In this document: positions 44,857 to 57,400 of the stretch, in pieces
Numbering within the stretch: the first letter of the stretch is position 1
Layout of the letters: each line of letters opens with the position of its first letter
Origin: Pomphorhynchus laevis
Lineage: Eukaryota; Acanthocephala; Palaeacanthocephala; Echinorhynchida; Pomphorhynchidae
Length of the DNA: 64,000 nucleotides
Direction: 5' to 3'
Assembly (NCBI GenBank): GCA_012934845.2
Contig: WNNJ02002028.1
Span: 25,703-89,702 of the forward strand
Program-made: the position numbers and the translations under genes
Notes under the pieces: generated by a model
Databases searched by the model: none
Told to the model about the DNA's origin: nothing
Seen by the model: the letters and a program-made list of their open reading frames with translations, nothing else

Positions 44857-44941
44857 CATACTCACGTGCAAGTGAGTATGATTTTATCATACTCACTTGC
44901 ACGTGAGTATGATTTTATCATACTCACTTGCACGTGAGTAT
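44857..44941. repeat. array of three 24-bp palindromes, 31-bp period
   Basis: CATACTCAC-GTGCAA-GTGAGTATG at 44857-44880, CATACTCAC-TTGCAC-GTGAGTATG at 44888-44911 and the same again at 44919-44941 (last base lost), separated by 'ATTTTAT'. Each unit has perfect 9-bp arms. The centre of unit 1 is the reverse complement of the centre of units 2 and 3, so unit 1 is inverted. Confidence 0.95.
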
Positions 44942-45599
44942 TAATTTTAGTATTAATTTTATCCATGTACTTGAAAACATCTGATGAAATAATACATTCT
45001 TATGAATAATCTATTAAATTAATAATTTTGATATTAATGGATATAATGTGTCTAACCAAAATTGTTTGATATAATTTGTTTACATTTTGATTTTCGTGAT
45101 GATCATGACACTTTTTTGATAGTATGTTATATACGAACGTTCACCGTCGTATTTATTAAGTTATCTTCCCAATATCACACATTTTTTAAATAGTTGTAGC
45201 TAGTTTTTAAAATATTCACAATTCAAGTTTAACAACATTTTTTTGAATATTATGATGTTACTAGAATATATAAATGCATTTATTATAATCATATATTGGT
45301 AATTATGATATTCTCTTTAAACTGAAACTGTAACTTTATGAGTTACTTGGTGTGTCGTATTGCCTTCAATATTAGAACTAATAGGTTTTAAGAATTTTTT
45401 TAAACAAAATACTATGCGTTTTGCAAATACGTTTTACATGCACATTTTCAGTATTTAAATATATTTTCTTTATTTTCTCACTTATTTGATGTTATTATAT
45501 TCATTTTATTAAAAATTTATTTAATTTTTTCAAGAGTAAAAATTATCATGTATTATATGAGAATATAGTTATTATTCAAAACAAAAAATTAAAGTACAA

Positions 45600-46040
45600 T
45601 GTTACAAACGTCTCCTAGCGAGCAACAATCGATATATGAATGACTTAAATAACTCATTGCTAAAGCAAGTCTCTTGAGGTGGTCGACATAGCGTTCCGCG
45701 TTATCCGTATTTTATATCCGTATATGATTTAATAATATTATTAATATAATAATATTATAATATAATATATTATAATATAATATTAATTAATAATTCGCAG
45801 GTTTATTAAATAATGCAATATTAATATTGAAATAATATTAAAATAATATTTTATCATGTTTATCCTTTAAATAATACTGGAAATAATAATATTAATTATT
45901 AATAATAAATACTAATATTTACTAATATTAATAAATACTAATATTATTAATATTACTAAATAATATTAATAATATTTAATAATATAATTTTTTTGTAAAT
46001 TTAAATATATCATCTTTACGATTAGTTAAGAATAGTTTTA
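45600..46040. other. low-complexity AT-rich DNA
   Basis: Mostly 'AATATTATTA'-type simple sequence at 45720-46000. No gene or repeat family identified. Confidence 0.6.
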
Positions 46041-46560
46041 ATTGATGTCAATTAAATGTTTATTTCTAGATATATACCTTCTTTATCTTCTGTTTGATAA
46101 TATTTTTCACTATCTTCTGTGTGTTGATATTTTTTTAAATATGTATCTATTAAATTATTTAAATGATTTTGAAGAGAGCCAATATCATTACATATTGTTG
46201 CAATTCTTAAAATTTCATTATTTAATGTATTATATTTTATATTATATGGTATGCATGAATGCTTATGCAAAAATATGTTTCTTGTAAATTTAAATATGTC
46301 ATCTTTAATTGATGTTAATTTAATGTTCATATCTAGATATATACCTTCTTTATATTTTATATTAATTAATTTTACTAACGCTTCTTCAATATCCGCTAAA
46401 TCTAGATTCGTATATAGAGTACTAAAATCGTATGTATTTATATTTTGAAAATTTATTCCTTTTGTCTGTTCTAAGAATTCTATAATCAATAATAAACCCA
46501 TAATTTTATTCCATTTCGAATATATATAGTTTTTCAGGAACAAAGAAAACAATATTTTCT
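46041..46560 (-). mobile_element. Penelope-like element RT fragment
   Basis: The minus strand carries 'FLEQTKGINFQNINTYDFS' followed by 'TLYTNLDLADIEEAL', RT block A of the Penelope-like type ('TYDFSTLYT'), then a helical region 'IKDDIFKFTRNIFLHKHSC'. It belongs to the same family as the copies in the Acinus introns and overlaps them in the 'KGINFQNI' stretch. An incomplete, broken copy. Confidence 0.75.
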
Positions 46561-46640
46561 TTGAAAGAAGAAAATATCCAACTATTTAAAGTGGGATTCT
46601 CGTCCAACTATTTTATTCTTTGTTTTTGAAAAACTATATA
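46518..46640. repeat. imperfect inverted repeat
   Basis: 'TATATAGTTTTTCAGGAACAAAGAA' (about 46520-46545) is nearly the reverse complement of 'TTCTTTGTTTTTGAAAAACTATATA' (about 46616-46640), two mismatches, spaced by about 70 bp. In the spacer 'CCAACTATTT' occurs twice. Confidence 0.75.
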
Positions 46641-46849
46641 AATTCTATTATCATTCATAACTAATTACGCAAAATAATTGGCAGGTTATGTTAAAGCGAG
46701 GACGATCAAAGAAGAACGAATGTTTAAATTTAATTAGCTATAATTCATCCAGGAGAGGATATATATAAATAAAGGTAAAAAATGTTAATCAGTCTCGTGT
46801 GGGTGAGAAACAAAAATGGGGACAACGAAGGCGGTATCCTTCATTAAGG

Positions 46850-46980
46850 TTTCTATTAATTCAATTTTATCCATATATTTATATTTCTTTGATGGTTTAA
46901 TTTTGTTAGATAGGCGTTACCTAACATTATCTAACGTTATGTATATGTATTTCCGAATAATTTTAACGTTTACTATTATA
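46850..46980 (-). mobile_element. Penelope-like element scrap
   Basis: 'TCAATTTTATCCATATATTTATATTT.TTTGATGGTTTAATTTT.GTTAGATAGGCGTTA'-like sequence is shared with 50865-50935 and 52490-52560, which belong to the Penelope-like cluster. It is short and incomplete. 46981-48361 is AT-rich with no supported gene. Confidence 0.6.
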
Positions 46981-48365
46981 CAATTTAAAAATTGTAATAT
47001 GAAATTGTAATAAGTTGCAAAAGGAATTCGCAACAGAATGAATTTTCATAGAAAGAATCTAAATGAGAGGATTATCATGATATATTTTGCCATGTCTTTT
47101 CATCGTTAGTTACAAAGCATCCATTAATTATTTTGTAAATTTATATCTTTGGTTATATTTGATCCATTTAACAACAAATTAAAAGTCAAAAATTCCTTAC
47201 TTTTAAGTTTCTCTTTAAATTTTCTGTCTACAGTTATTGTTTGTATTCGTGTCTACAACAATATTTTATATTGACTTGTCGAGAAACGTTGCTACAATTT
47301 CGGATTTGCAATTTTGGATATGTAACTTAAAATATCTTTGTCTAGTTTCGCTATTTGTTCAGTACGAAGGATGTTTTTTTTCAAATTACAAGTAAAATTG
47401 ATGAAGCAACCCACAGATAAATAATTTATAATGAAGTTTTTAAAGATTTTAACAAATCTTAAAGAACTTTAAATTTTTGTTTCCAAATTTTTAAGAATTT
47501 ATTTTTTACACATTTTTAAAACAAAACAATTTATTTGTTTTATTGACAATATAAATCTTGATAATATCTTGTGAATGTGTGCAAAATTTATACAACCATT
47601 TAAATTTTTTATTAAAAATATTTATATGAATTAATTTGATTTAAATACTTCAGTCAATTTTTTGCTTTCTGACATGAACTTTATTGTTCGAAAATTTAAT
47701 AAATTGCGTTCAATACATGTTCAATTAATCAAACATGATCTGTTTCAATCGTGTACACATTTAATGATTTTGCATCGCATGTTATTAGCAGCGATCATTA
47801 CTATTTTCTTTACATCTGATGCATTTTTCTACTATTTAGTAATTTGTTCATTGCATAAATATGGAAATCATCAATTCCTTCCTAATTAATACTGCAATTA
47901 TTTTAAAATCCTTGACTTTGCCAAAAAATTCTTTTGTCGGTATATTCTTTTATCGTTACATAGACACTTTCGCTAGATTGCTTTCGGCAATGTTCAATGG
48001 GAAAAATCATTAATTGATTTTACCACATCTTTTATTCATATTTTGATAATGGACTTTTTGAAATATACAAATTCGTTTGTCATAATTATTGCGTGATTTT
48101 TATCTTTGGTGCATAGTTTGATTTCTCATTGGCTATTCTTACCAGTGTGCATTGTCATATACCATTTACTACATACAGTCTATTAAGTATTTCTTATTTG
48201 ATCATGTTGACTCTCATCATTTGTAGTCGCTTTTAATTTAAACTTGTGCATGTTTGACCAAAGTACAGCTGGGAATTACTTTAATACTTTCTGATTTGTT
48301 GAAGAATTTTGAAAACGTCTCATTTTTGTATTATTTTTAATTTAAAAATATTAATTTCTAGATTG

Positions 48366-48401
48366 ATGGGACGTACTAAGAAAGTGAATCCTGCATTACC
48401 G
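48366..48401 (+). CDS. Acn: Acinus candidate exon 1
   Basis: ATG then 12 codons (MGRTKKVNPALP), ending in phase 0 before a good donor GTATGT. It is preceded by an acceptor-like 'TTTCTAG' at 48355-48361, so the exon may start at 48362 with a few untranslated or coding bases. A phase-0 join to the next exon gives a basic N-terminus. Too short to identify by itself. Confidence 0.45.
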
Positions 48402-51400
48402 GTATGTATCCGTCATAAAATTTTTCCTATTTGTTACCTCGGTGTGAAATGCTAACGGATTTTTAACCTTGGTTTGTCACTAATCTGATTTGTTCTACTG
48501 ATAAGTTAGTATTGACCTGTGGACTTTGTTATCCCGGTAATATAAACCGGGATGTCAGAAATACTGAAACTATGCATTCTTGATACGACATTATTTTTCT
48601 GCTTATATTTTTCTATTAGAAAGTATGCAATGGTAAGTAGGAAGCAATGAATTGGGGGAAGGAGGGGTAAAAGGCATTTTATATTATAGGAATGTATGAT
48701 ACAGTTTACATTACATTATAACACAAAGCTTTAGTCACAAGGGCTGTTTTGGCTGCTTATCAATAACTGAACGACAGTAAGGGTCAGATATTAAACTACA
48801 AGTTATAAAAATATAAATATAAATTGTTATATAAAACCATATTGTATAAAATCTTATAAATATTTATATAAAATACGTATACTCAGTTATCTGATTTATA
48901 TAATACATCAATAAATCAATATTATATTAGTTATAATATATAAAATATAATTATATTAATTTAAATTAATTGTATGAAATTTTATATAATTATTTATAAT
49001 TAGTTCTTTTTATTTTTAATTTATTTATAGTTTAAAATACGTAGACTCAGTTAGCTGATCTGATCTAGTTTGTAACTAATACGTTTTATCAAATTTGTTT
49101 TCTAGTTGGAAACAAATATGTTGGTTTTATGCATGGATATAATTTCGTTAGCGTTAAGTTAATATTTGAATTAATATTTAATTTATGAAAATTTTATTTT
49201 TTTACGGATTAATTTAGTAATTGTTTTGTGAGATGAATATTTAATATTATATTATTATAATTAAATATGTTATTAAATATTATCATTATTTTTAGTAAAT
49301 AATACGTAGCCTCAGTAAAATAATCCGATTTGTCCATTTATTAAATATTAAATGAATTATCTAAATGAGAATTTAAAGATTTTTTCTCTATTTTACTTCA
49401 CTGAGCGATATCAATATAACTGATTTATTTATTACATACATTTCTTAATATTCATATATTTTTACAAATGCTTATAATAATTAATCTACAATAAAAATAA
49501 TATGATTAATAAAAAATAATGAGTTTTATTAATAATAGTGATTATTAGCTTTTAAGCTGAAAGTGTCTGTTTCTAATTTAACGTTTCGTTTAATTAATTC
49601 TATTGAAATGATTAGATAAATCGTTCATTTATAAATTAGGCGAATACAAGAAAATTGCGTTCACGCACTGCTACAAGGACTGATGAGTCGTTACCGTCTA
49701 ATGAACATGTGGATCTACAGGTAGGAAAAAGCCGCATTGGTCGTAAAGGACGGAAACCAGTAAAATATGCCGATACTGCTTCCAGCAGTGTTGACACACA
49801 ATCACAGCTTAGTAATGAAGGCACAGCTGACACTTTAATAAGTGAACCCGATCTTATAATTGAAGACAAGCAAGAGGAAACGACGAAGCAAGATATTATT
49901 CAGTCCAGCAGTGTAGAGGACCAATCACCAGCAAAACAATTTAGTGAGGCAGTCATAGAAGAAGATGAGGATGTCATCGTTGATTGCTGTGTTCAATTAC
50001 AACCATGTGTCGGGGGGGATGAAGATAACAATACAGAATTGGTGGCTGAAGAGGTTAAAGAGTCTTCTTCATCGAACAATGAATCTTGTTTTAGCAACGC
50101 GGCAAACTCAGAAGGGAATGGAGAGGGTATCGTTGACAGCGGTAGAACGAACATTGGAGATCCGAAAGAATCTGACGCAGTTTCACATATATTTGTGGTT
50201 AGTAATACAGCTTGCTCATTCAATGCAGCTGTCAATTGACAATTGACAATTGACAATAAAAATATATATTTTTATAAAATATTTTTTTATAAAATTTTTT
50301 AAAAATTTAAAAAATTTTATGTTTTTATAAAAAAAAATTATTTAATTTATATTATTTTTACATTAATTTTTATTTTACATATAAGCATATAAACATATTT
50401 TCAATCGTTGCTGAAATGTACATTTTAGCATTTTTTAGCTACAGCGGTCAATTGTCGATTGACCGCTGTAGAGATAAATATTAAAGTCAGTAATTTTATA
50501 ATACCCCATGATATATACACCGTGAAATATTATTTTGTTCTATTCATAGATTTTTATTTCAGATAAATTTAAACTTTCGATATTAATAAATTTACCAATT
50601 AATTATTTAGTTACTATTATGCTGCGTTTACTATTTGAATAATATTTGTATATAATATACAAATATTATATTTGTATTAGAATAATTATTTGTATAATTA
50701 TTGCTGTTTGTATAAAGCGTATTTGTATTAATTTTACGTTGATATTTATTTCCAATATGGTTAATTTATTTTTTTAATATTTTTGATATTTATTTGTTTA
50801 AATATAGATGTCCCTACCTTTAAATAATTTTGATTTATTAAAATATTTAAGGATTCTAATAATTCAATTTTATCCATATATTTATATTTATTTGATGGTT
50901 TAATTTTTGTTAGATAGGCGTTATAATTATTATAACATATATATGTATATCTTTTTCCGAATATAAGGTTAATTAATTTTACTAACGCTTCTTTAATATC
51001 TACTAAATCTAGATTTGTATAAAGCGTACTAAAATCGTATGTATTTATATTTTGAAAATGTATTCCTTTTGTCTCCTCTAAAAATTATTTTGTAGAATTA
51101 ATACTGAAATAGTGTTTTATACCAGTATTAATTTCGATTACTTTACAATTTTTTGATTTGTGCTTTAATTACTTTAAGTATTTTATTCATATAGACAGAA
51201 AGTGGTTTTAATGTTCATTTAAACGCACTACATATGAACCTAGGCTTTATTGGATTTTTATGTAATTTTGGATTCCAATATAATATAGGTATAGTTTTAT
51301 TATCTGATTCAAACTCTATGCCTTTTTTACAGTGACTTGTATACCAGTATTAATTTCGATTACCCTACAATATTTTTTGATCTTTCCTTTTATAATTGTT

Positions 51401-54400
51401 TGTTATTTTCATTTCTCTCTAATTTTATCTAATATATAAGTTTTTCAAATGTTTGTCTTTGAAGTATTTAAACTTTTACTATTAATCAGCTTACCAAACA
51501 AAGCATTTAAGTCATTATATAACGAATTGTAAATTTTATTTTTGTCGTTGTTATTATTTAATCACTATATTTATATGTTGTATTTTATATTTAAGTCGTT
51601 ATAATTAACTTCTTTCATCAGTATATCATGATAAAGCTTTTTGCATATGAAGACAAAGTTATTACTAGCTTTATAAATGGTTGTTATTATATAGTTATCC
51701 TTTAATTTGGTAAGTTCTTTATATAAATAATTTTGGATTCAATATAATATAGGTATAGTTTAATTATATTTTTTAAATAATATTGCGTTGATTTATATCA
51801 AATTAAAATTAAAATTTAAAATTTATTATTTAAATTTGTATAATTAATTTCAATTAATTCTAGATTACGAGTTTGATCTTATTTAATTATTTGATCTAAA
51901 TATTTGATCTTCCTTTTATACCCTTTTGATAGCATTATTTTATTATTTAATCTATATTTATACCCTTTTGATAGCATTTTCCTTAATTCATTGTTTTCAA
52001 TTAATTCTAGATTATGAGTGCATATATGTTCATTTATTTTATCAAAATTAAGACTTTTGCAATTGCATTCAGTTTCTATAATGTTTCTAATATTATCATT
52101 ACATATTGATTTCAATTCTTTATTATAATTACAAATTTTCCTTCCTAATGACGGTAACAGCTCATCCCCTATTCTAGGTTTATATTTACTAAAATCTAAT
52201 CTCATTATTTCTTTAAAAGTTCACCTAAAATCGTAAGTAAATTTGTTCGCTTATTGAATAAAAATTGTTAGAATTTAATACACATATATCATCAATATAT
52301 CGAAACATATTTAATATCTTTATTTTTTAAACAGTTGAACAAATTCATATTATATAAAGCTTAAAAATAAGTCAGCGGTAATTGGGCTACTATTATCTCC
52401 TATTGAAACACATTTTATTTGTCTAAATATAAATGTCGCTACTTTTAAATAATTTTGATTTATTAAAATATTTAAGAATTCTATTAATTCAATTTTATCC
52501 ATATCTTTATATTTACTTGATGGTTTAATTTTTGCTAGATATGTGTTATAGTTATTATATCATATATATGTATATCTTTTACTGAATATAAGATTATATT
52601 TAAAAATATAACAATCGCTTCTTTAATATATGCAAAAATCTAGATTTGTATAAAGCGTACTAAAATCGTATGTCTTTATATTTTGAAAATTTATTCCTTT
52701 TGTCTGTTATAAAAATTCTTTTGTAGAATTAATACTGAAATAGTGTTTTATACCAGTATTAATTTCGATTACCTTACAATATTTTTGAAGTGTGCTTTAA
52801 TTACTTTAAGTATTTTATTCATATAGACAGAAAGTGGTTTTAATGTACATTTAAACGCACTACATATGAACCTAGGTTTTATTGGATTTTTATGTAATTT
52901 TGGATTCCAATATAATAAAGGTATAGTTTTATTATCTAATTCAACCTTTATACCCTTTTTATACATTATAGAACAGTGACTTGTAATAATTGTTTCTAAA
53001 CTCAACTCACTACGTTCATATGTTGGATTTACATTTAAATCATTAGAATTAACCTCTTTCATTAGTATATCATAATAAAGCTTTTTGCATATGAAGACAA
53101 AGTTATTACTAGCTTTATCAATAGTTGTTATTATATAGTTATTCTTTAATTTAGTAAGTTCTTTATACATTTGTTTATTAATTTTATCTTTCCTTTTGTA
53201 ATTATTTGTTAATTTCCAATCAATTTCATATTCTGTATAGTTTAGATTTATTTTTTAAACAGTTTTGAACTTAACTTACAACTTTTAAGTTATAAAACTT
53301 AAAAATAATTCAGATATAATTGGATATAAACATTTTAAAATATAAACATTTTTATCTTTGATGTATCTATTCTTCCACTATAAATCAGCTTAACAAAGTA
53401 AGCATTTAAGTCATATATCGAATTGTAAATTTTATTTTTATTGTGTTTATTATTTAATTTATACTTTGAACAGTCTCCCAGTAGGAATGTGTGGATTGAG
53501 AGTCCGCGATATATCGGTGATGCACGAATTAGAACATGGTTGGTTTCTATTATTTTTTCATTCATTGAAATCTGCTGACCCGAAGGAAGAAGCAATGCAA
53601 GAGACGATTATAACGATGGTTCGTCAGAAGTCAAACTTTTGGGCTGCGATTCTCGAAAGCATAAAGGCGTCTAGACCATCCATATTGCTCAATACCATCC
53701 CATACGCCAGAGAAAAAGGTGTCTCATTGTGGTTATCTGCAAGGCCAATCGAAAGTGAGGACTGTCGCCTTACTGCTCGTGAATTTCGAGACGCGATAAA
53801 TTTAAGATGTGGCATCACGTATTCAGACGTCCCGTTATCGTGTATATGTGGACAACCCAACAATATGGCACATGCGTTGTCGTGTAAAAGAGGTGGTTTG
53901 CCAATCACTCGCCATAATTCACTACGCGACATAATAGCAAGATATTTGAGCAAGGTTTCTTCGTTCGTAGCGGTCGAACCAGTCCTAGCTCCAGTACACC
54001 CATCGCACGTATTTGATTCGCCTAATACAACAAGAGATCGAGACGCCCGCTCGTTTTTAGTATGTACAGGTGTCTTGGGAAATGGAAATGAGCGATCTTT
54101 CATGGATATAGTGGTATTCAACTCCAATGCTCCTTCCTATTCCCAGAGAACTCCTGCCAATGCACACGGTTATCACGAGATGAGAAAGAGGAATCGATAC
54201 CTTGAAAGGATAGTTAATGTGGAGCGATGGAGTTTCTTCCCACTAACTTTTTCGACGAGTGGTGGAACAGGAATTACGGCAAAATTCGTCATAAGGACAA
54301 TTGCGGATAGAACGGCGGATAAAACGGGCAGGAAATATAATATCATTGCGTCGGAAATTCGCAGATCAATTAGCGTTGCCTTGGCCAGGGCATTATCTCG

Positions 54401-57400
54401 TTGTATAAGGGATCCGCGCTACCATGTTCCCGGTTCCTATCAGTTCACCAGCACCCGTCAAATTGACATCCCTACGCAAATATTTTCATCGCAGAATCCC
54501 TCTTCGCGCCAAGACTCTGAACTTGAGGGCCACTCTGCCGAAACATGAAATTTTAATTTGTTGATATGCATAGCAGATTTCGCGGTAGACCGGGAGAAGT
54601 TTACGAGGTTTGACGAATTTTCTCTAGTTTAATTATCAATTTTTGTTTGCTATAATAAATTCAATTATATAAAAAATTTAATCTATATTTGATTGCATTT
54701 GATAGCATTTTCCTTAATTCGTCATAATTTATCAAAATTAAAACTTATGCAATTGAATTTTGTTTCTATAATATTTTTTATATTATCGTTACGTATTGAT
54801 TTTAATTATTTATTATGGTTACAAATGATTCGTCCTAGGCGGTAAAAGTTTTATTTTAGGAATTTAAGCTAATTCTATTATTTATTTACTTAATGTTTTA
54901 TTTACGTAATGTTTTTAATATTATCGTTACGTATTGATTTTATTTAAAAACAATAAAAAAAATTTTTGAAAAGTGACTTGTAATAATTGTTTTTAAACTT
55001 AAATCACTACGTTCATATGTTGTGTTTACATTTAAATCATTATAATGAACTACTTTGGTATTATATTATAATATCGCTTTTTAAATTGAAGTAACTATAT
55101 AACGTATTATAAATTTCACTATTATCCTTTTGATATTATTCTTTTAATTAATTCTAGTCTTGTTCAAAATTAAGACTTGCAATTACATACTGTTTCTTAA
55201 ATATTTTTAATATTCTAGAAATATTAAAATACTAATATTTAATACAAATATTAGTATTTTATTAAATACTAATATTGTTAATATTAGAATATTAATACTA
55301 ATATTGTAATATTTTTGGTACCGATCTTATTTAATCCCATAAATATTTATTAATTTAATTATTAATTTATTAGTTAATTTATAAATTATTACTAAGAATT
55401 TATTTTTGATAATAGTTTAGCTAAGCAATTGTATATGTTGTATGGTGTAAAATTAACGATGACTAACTTTAATTAATGATAAATCACTTTGATTATTAAT
55501 AGAAAAAAATGGATTCAAATTTGGAGTGTGAAGAAGAGCGAAGAAAGGAAGATGGGAAGGAAGACGAAATCGCCATAACCGAAGAATTGTACATTGTAGA
55601 AAATTCAAATGAGAAAATAGTAGACAGCGGATCAAAGGTCGAAGCTCAAGTGGGAGCAGAAAGTACAGAACGAGATATTTTAAAGTTTATATTTAATCTT
55701 ATTTGTAGATCGTGATGCTGATGATGTCGACGTCGAAATTATAAGAGATGACAGTCCTAGTTTTTCTCCACCTCCCACACCGCCTAAATCCGTTGAAACA
55801 GTCAAAGCAGTGAACCAACCATGTAATAACAAAATACCAATGATGCTTTCCAATGCATCATCGTTGTCAACATTAGAGATTAAGGTACTTTAAAGCAATA
55901 TTTTAACATTTATCATTTATTCACAAACATTTATTTACTGTTAAGTCTCTTAATGTTGATACACAGTTTACACTTGCCAAACCCGATGCCAGTTTGAAAA
56001 CGAAGACATCAGAAGCATTTGGAGTACAACCTGATGATTGTCAGGTTGGTTGTTTTATTTAAAGTAAACTTTATAAAATATTTGTATTAACATTTGTTGT
56101 CTTTTTATTTACAAACAAGACAACCTTAAATAATTTCCTATAATTTTTCTGTTAATATGTTATGAACTTAAGCTGTATATTATGAACTTACTAATATCTT
56201 ACATTTTTAATTCAAATCAAATGTATTTTTCATACATATCTAATATCTTACATTTTTAATTCAAATCATTATAAAATATTTTTTATAAATATAAAAGTGT
56301 AAAATGTCATTACGCTTCTGTAAGTGTATTGTTGTATAAAATTAAAATAATAATGAATAAGGTATTTTTCAAGCACACTGCGCCTCTCTACATGGGACAG
56401 AGCAACAAAAAACATAGTACCGTTTCCGATATTCGCATATTATAGTTCTATGATGAAATTGACATGTTTGGAACTTTGAAACACTTTTGAATAATAACAC
56501 GAATTATATATTATGTATAATATACTAAAATATATTATATTTTATACACTATATTTTCAATAATAGATTTTTAGCATATACTAATAACATATCCTCATAT
56601 TTATCCCTCACAATATTATAATATCTAAAAGATGTGCACACTGAATCATCTATAATTCTGCTTCTTCCTCCGTAATTTTGTCAAAAATAACAAGGGAACA
56701 AATATAGTCACTCCTCATAACTTATTAATTATAGGATATTAACTATATGTTGTGAATTTTTTAATTCACAACATGACTATGTTTATATTTACATTTTGTA
56801 AATGTAATTTATAAATAATTAATGGAATTATATTATAAATTTGATTATAATATAATTATCATACTATTAAATAGATATGGTATATATAAATTCAATAGGT
56901 ACATAAATTTTGTCTACTTTAAATTATATTTTGTAAATGTAATAAAATATAAAAATATCTATTTTGAATCTAATTGGATTTTTTACTTTATATAATATTC
57001 AATATTTTAATATAGCTTTGATAGAAGCAATTCACACTTGTATAATTTGCTGTGAAAAAAAATAAATAACTTGAAATTCCATCTAGAAGAAAATAATGTT
57101 GCTATAATAAAAATCAATTTAAAATTAATGCGATTTTATAATCTTGTACCATGGATCATAGGTTACAAGTATTAGCCTTGGTAATGTTTCTGTCGCTGAT
57201 GAACCTCTGGATTACGTTGAAGAAGTTAGAATGAATGACAGTGTACAGTTAATGTCCCCGGATGAGCATTCAAAGTTTGATCAAGTAAGTTGCTTTAAAC
57301 TTCAATAGGCTTTTATAATTTATTGTCGTTTATTCTCTCATATAGGCACTAAAGAAAGATTTAACGCCCGTACGAGCTTCTCAGACTCAAGCTCCAACAT

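Noticed and set aside
46816-47010. 64-codon plus-strand ORF
   Set aside because: It overlaps Penelope-like sequence in the antisense direction and has no independent support.
49636-50256. Minus-strand ORFs over Acinus exon 2
   Set aside because: Shadows. The plus strand has the splice borders, phase match and acidic/serine-rich composition expected.
53624-54127. Minus-strand ORF of 167 codons
   Set aside because: Antisense shadow of the RLE-LINE endonuclease frame on the plus strand.
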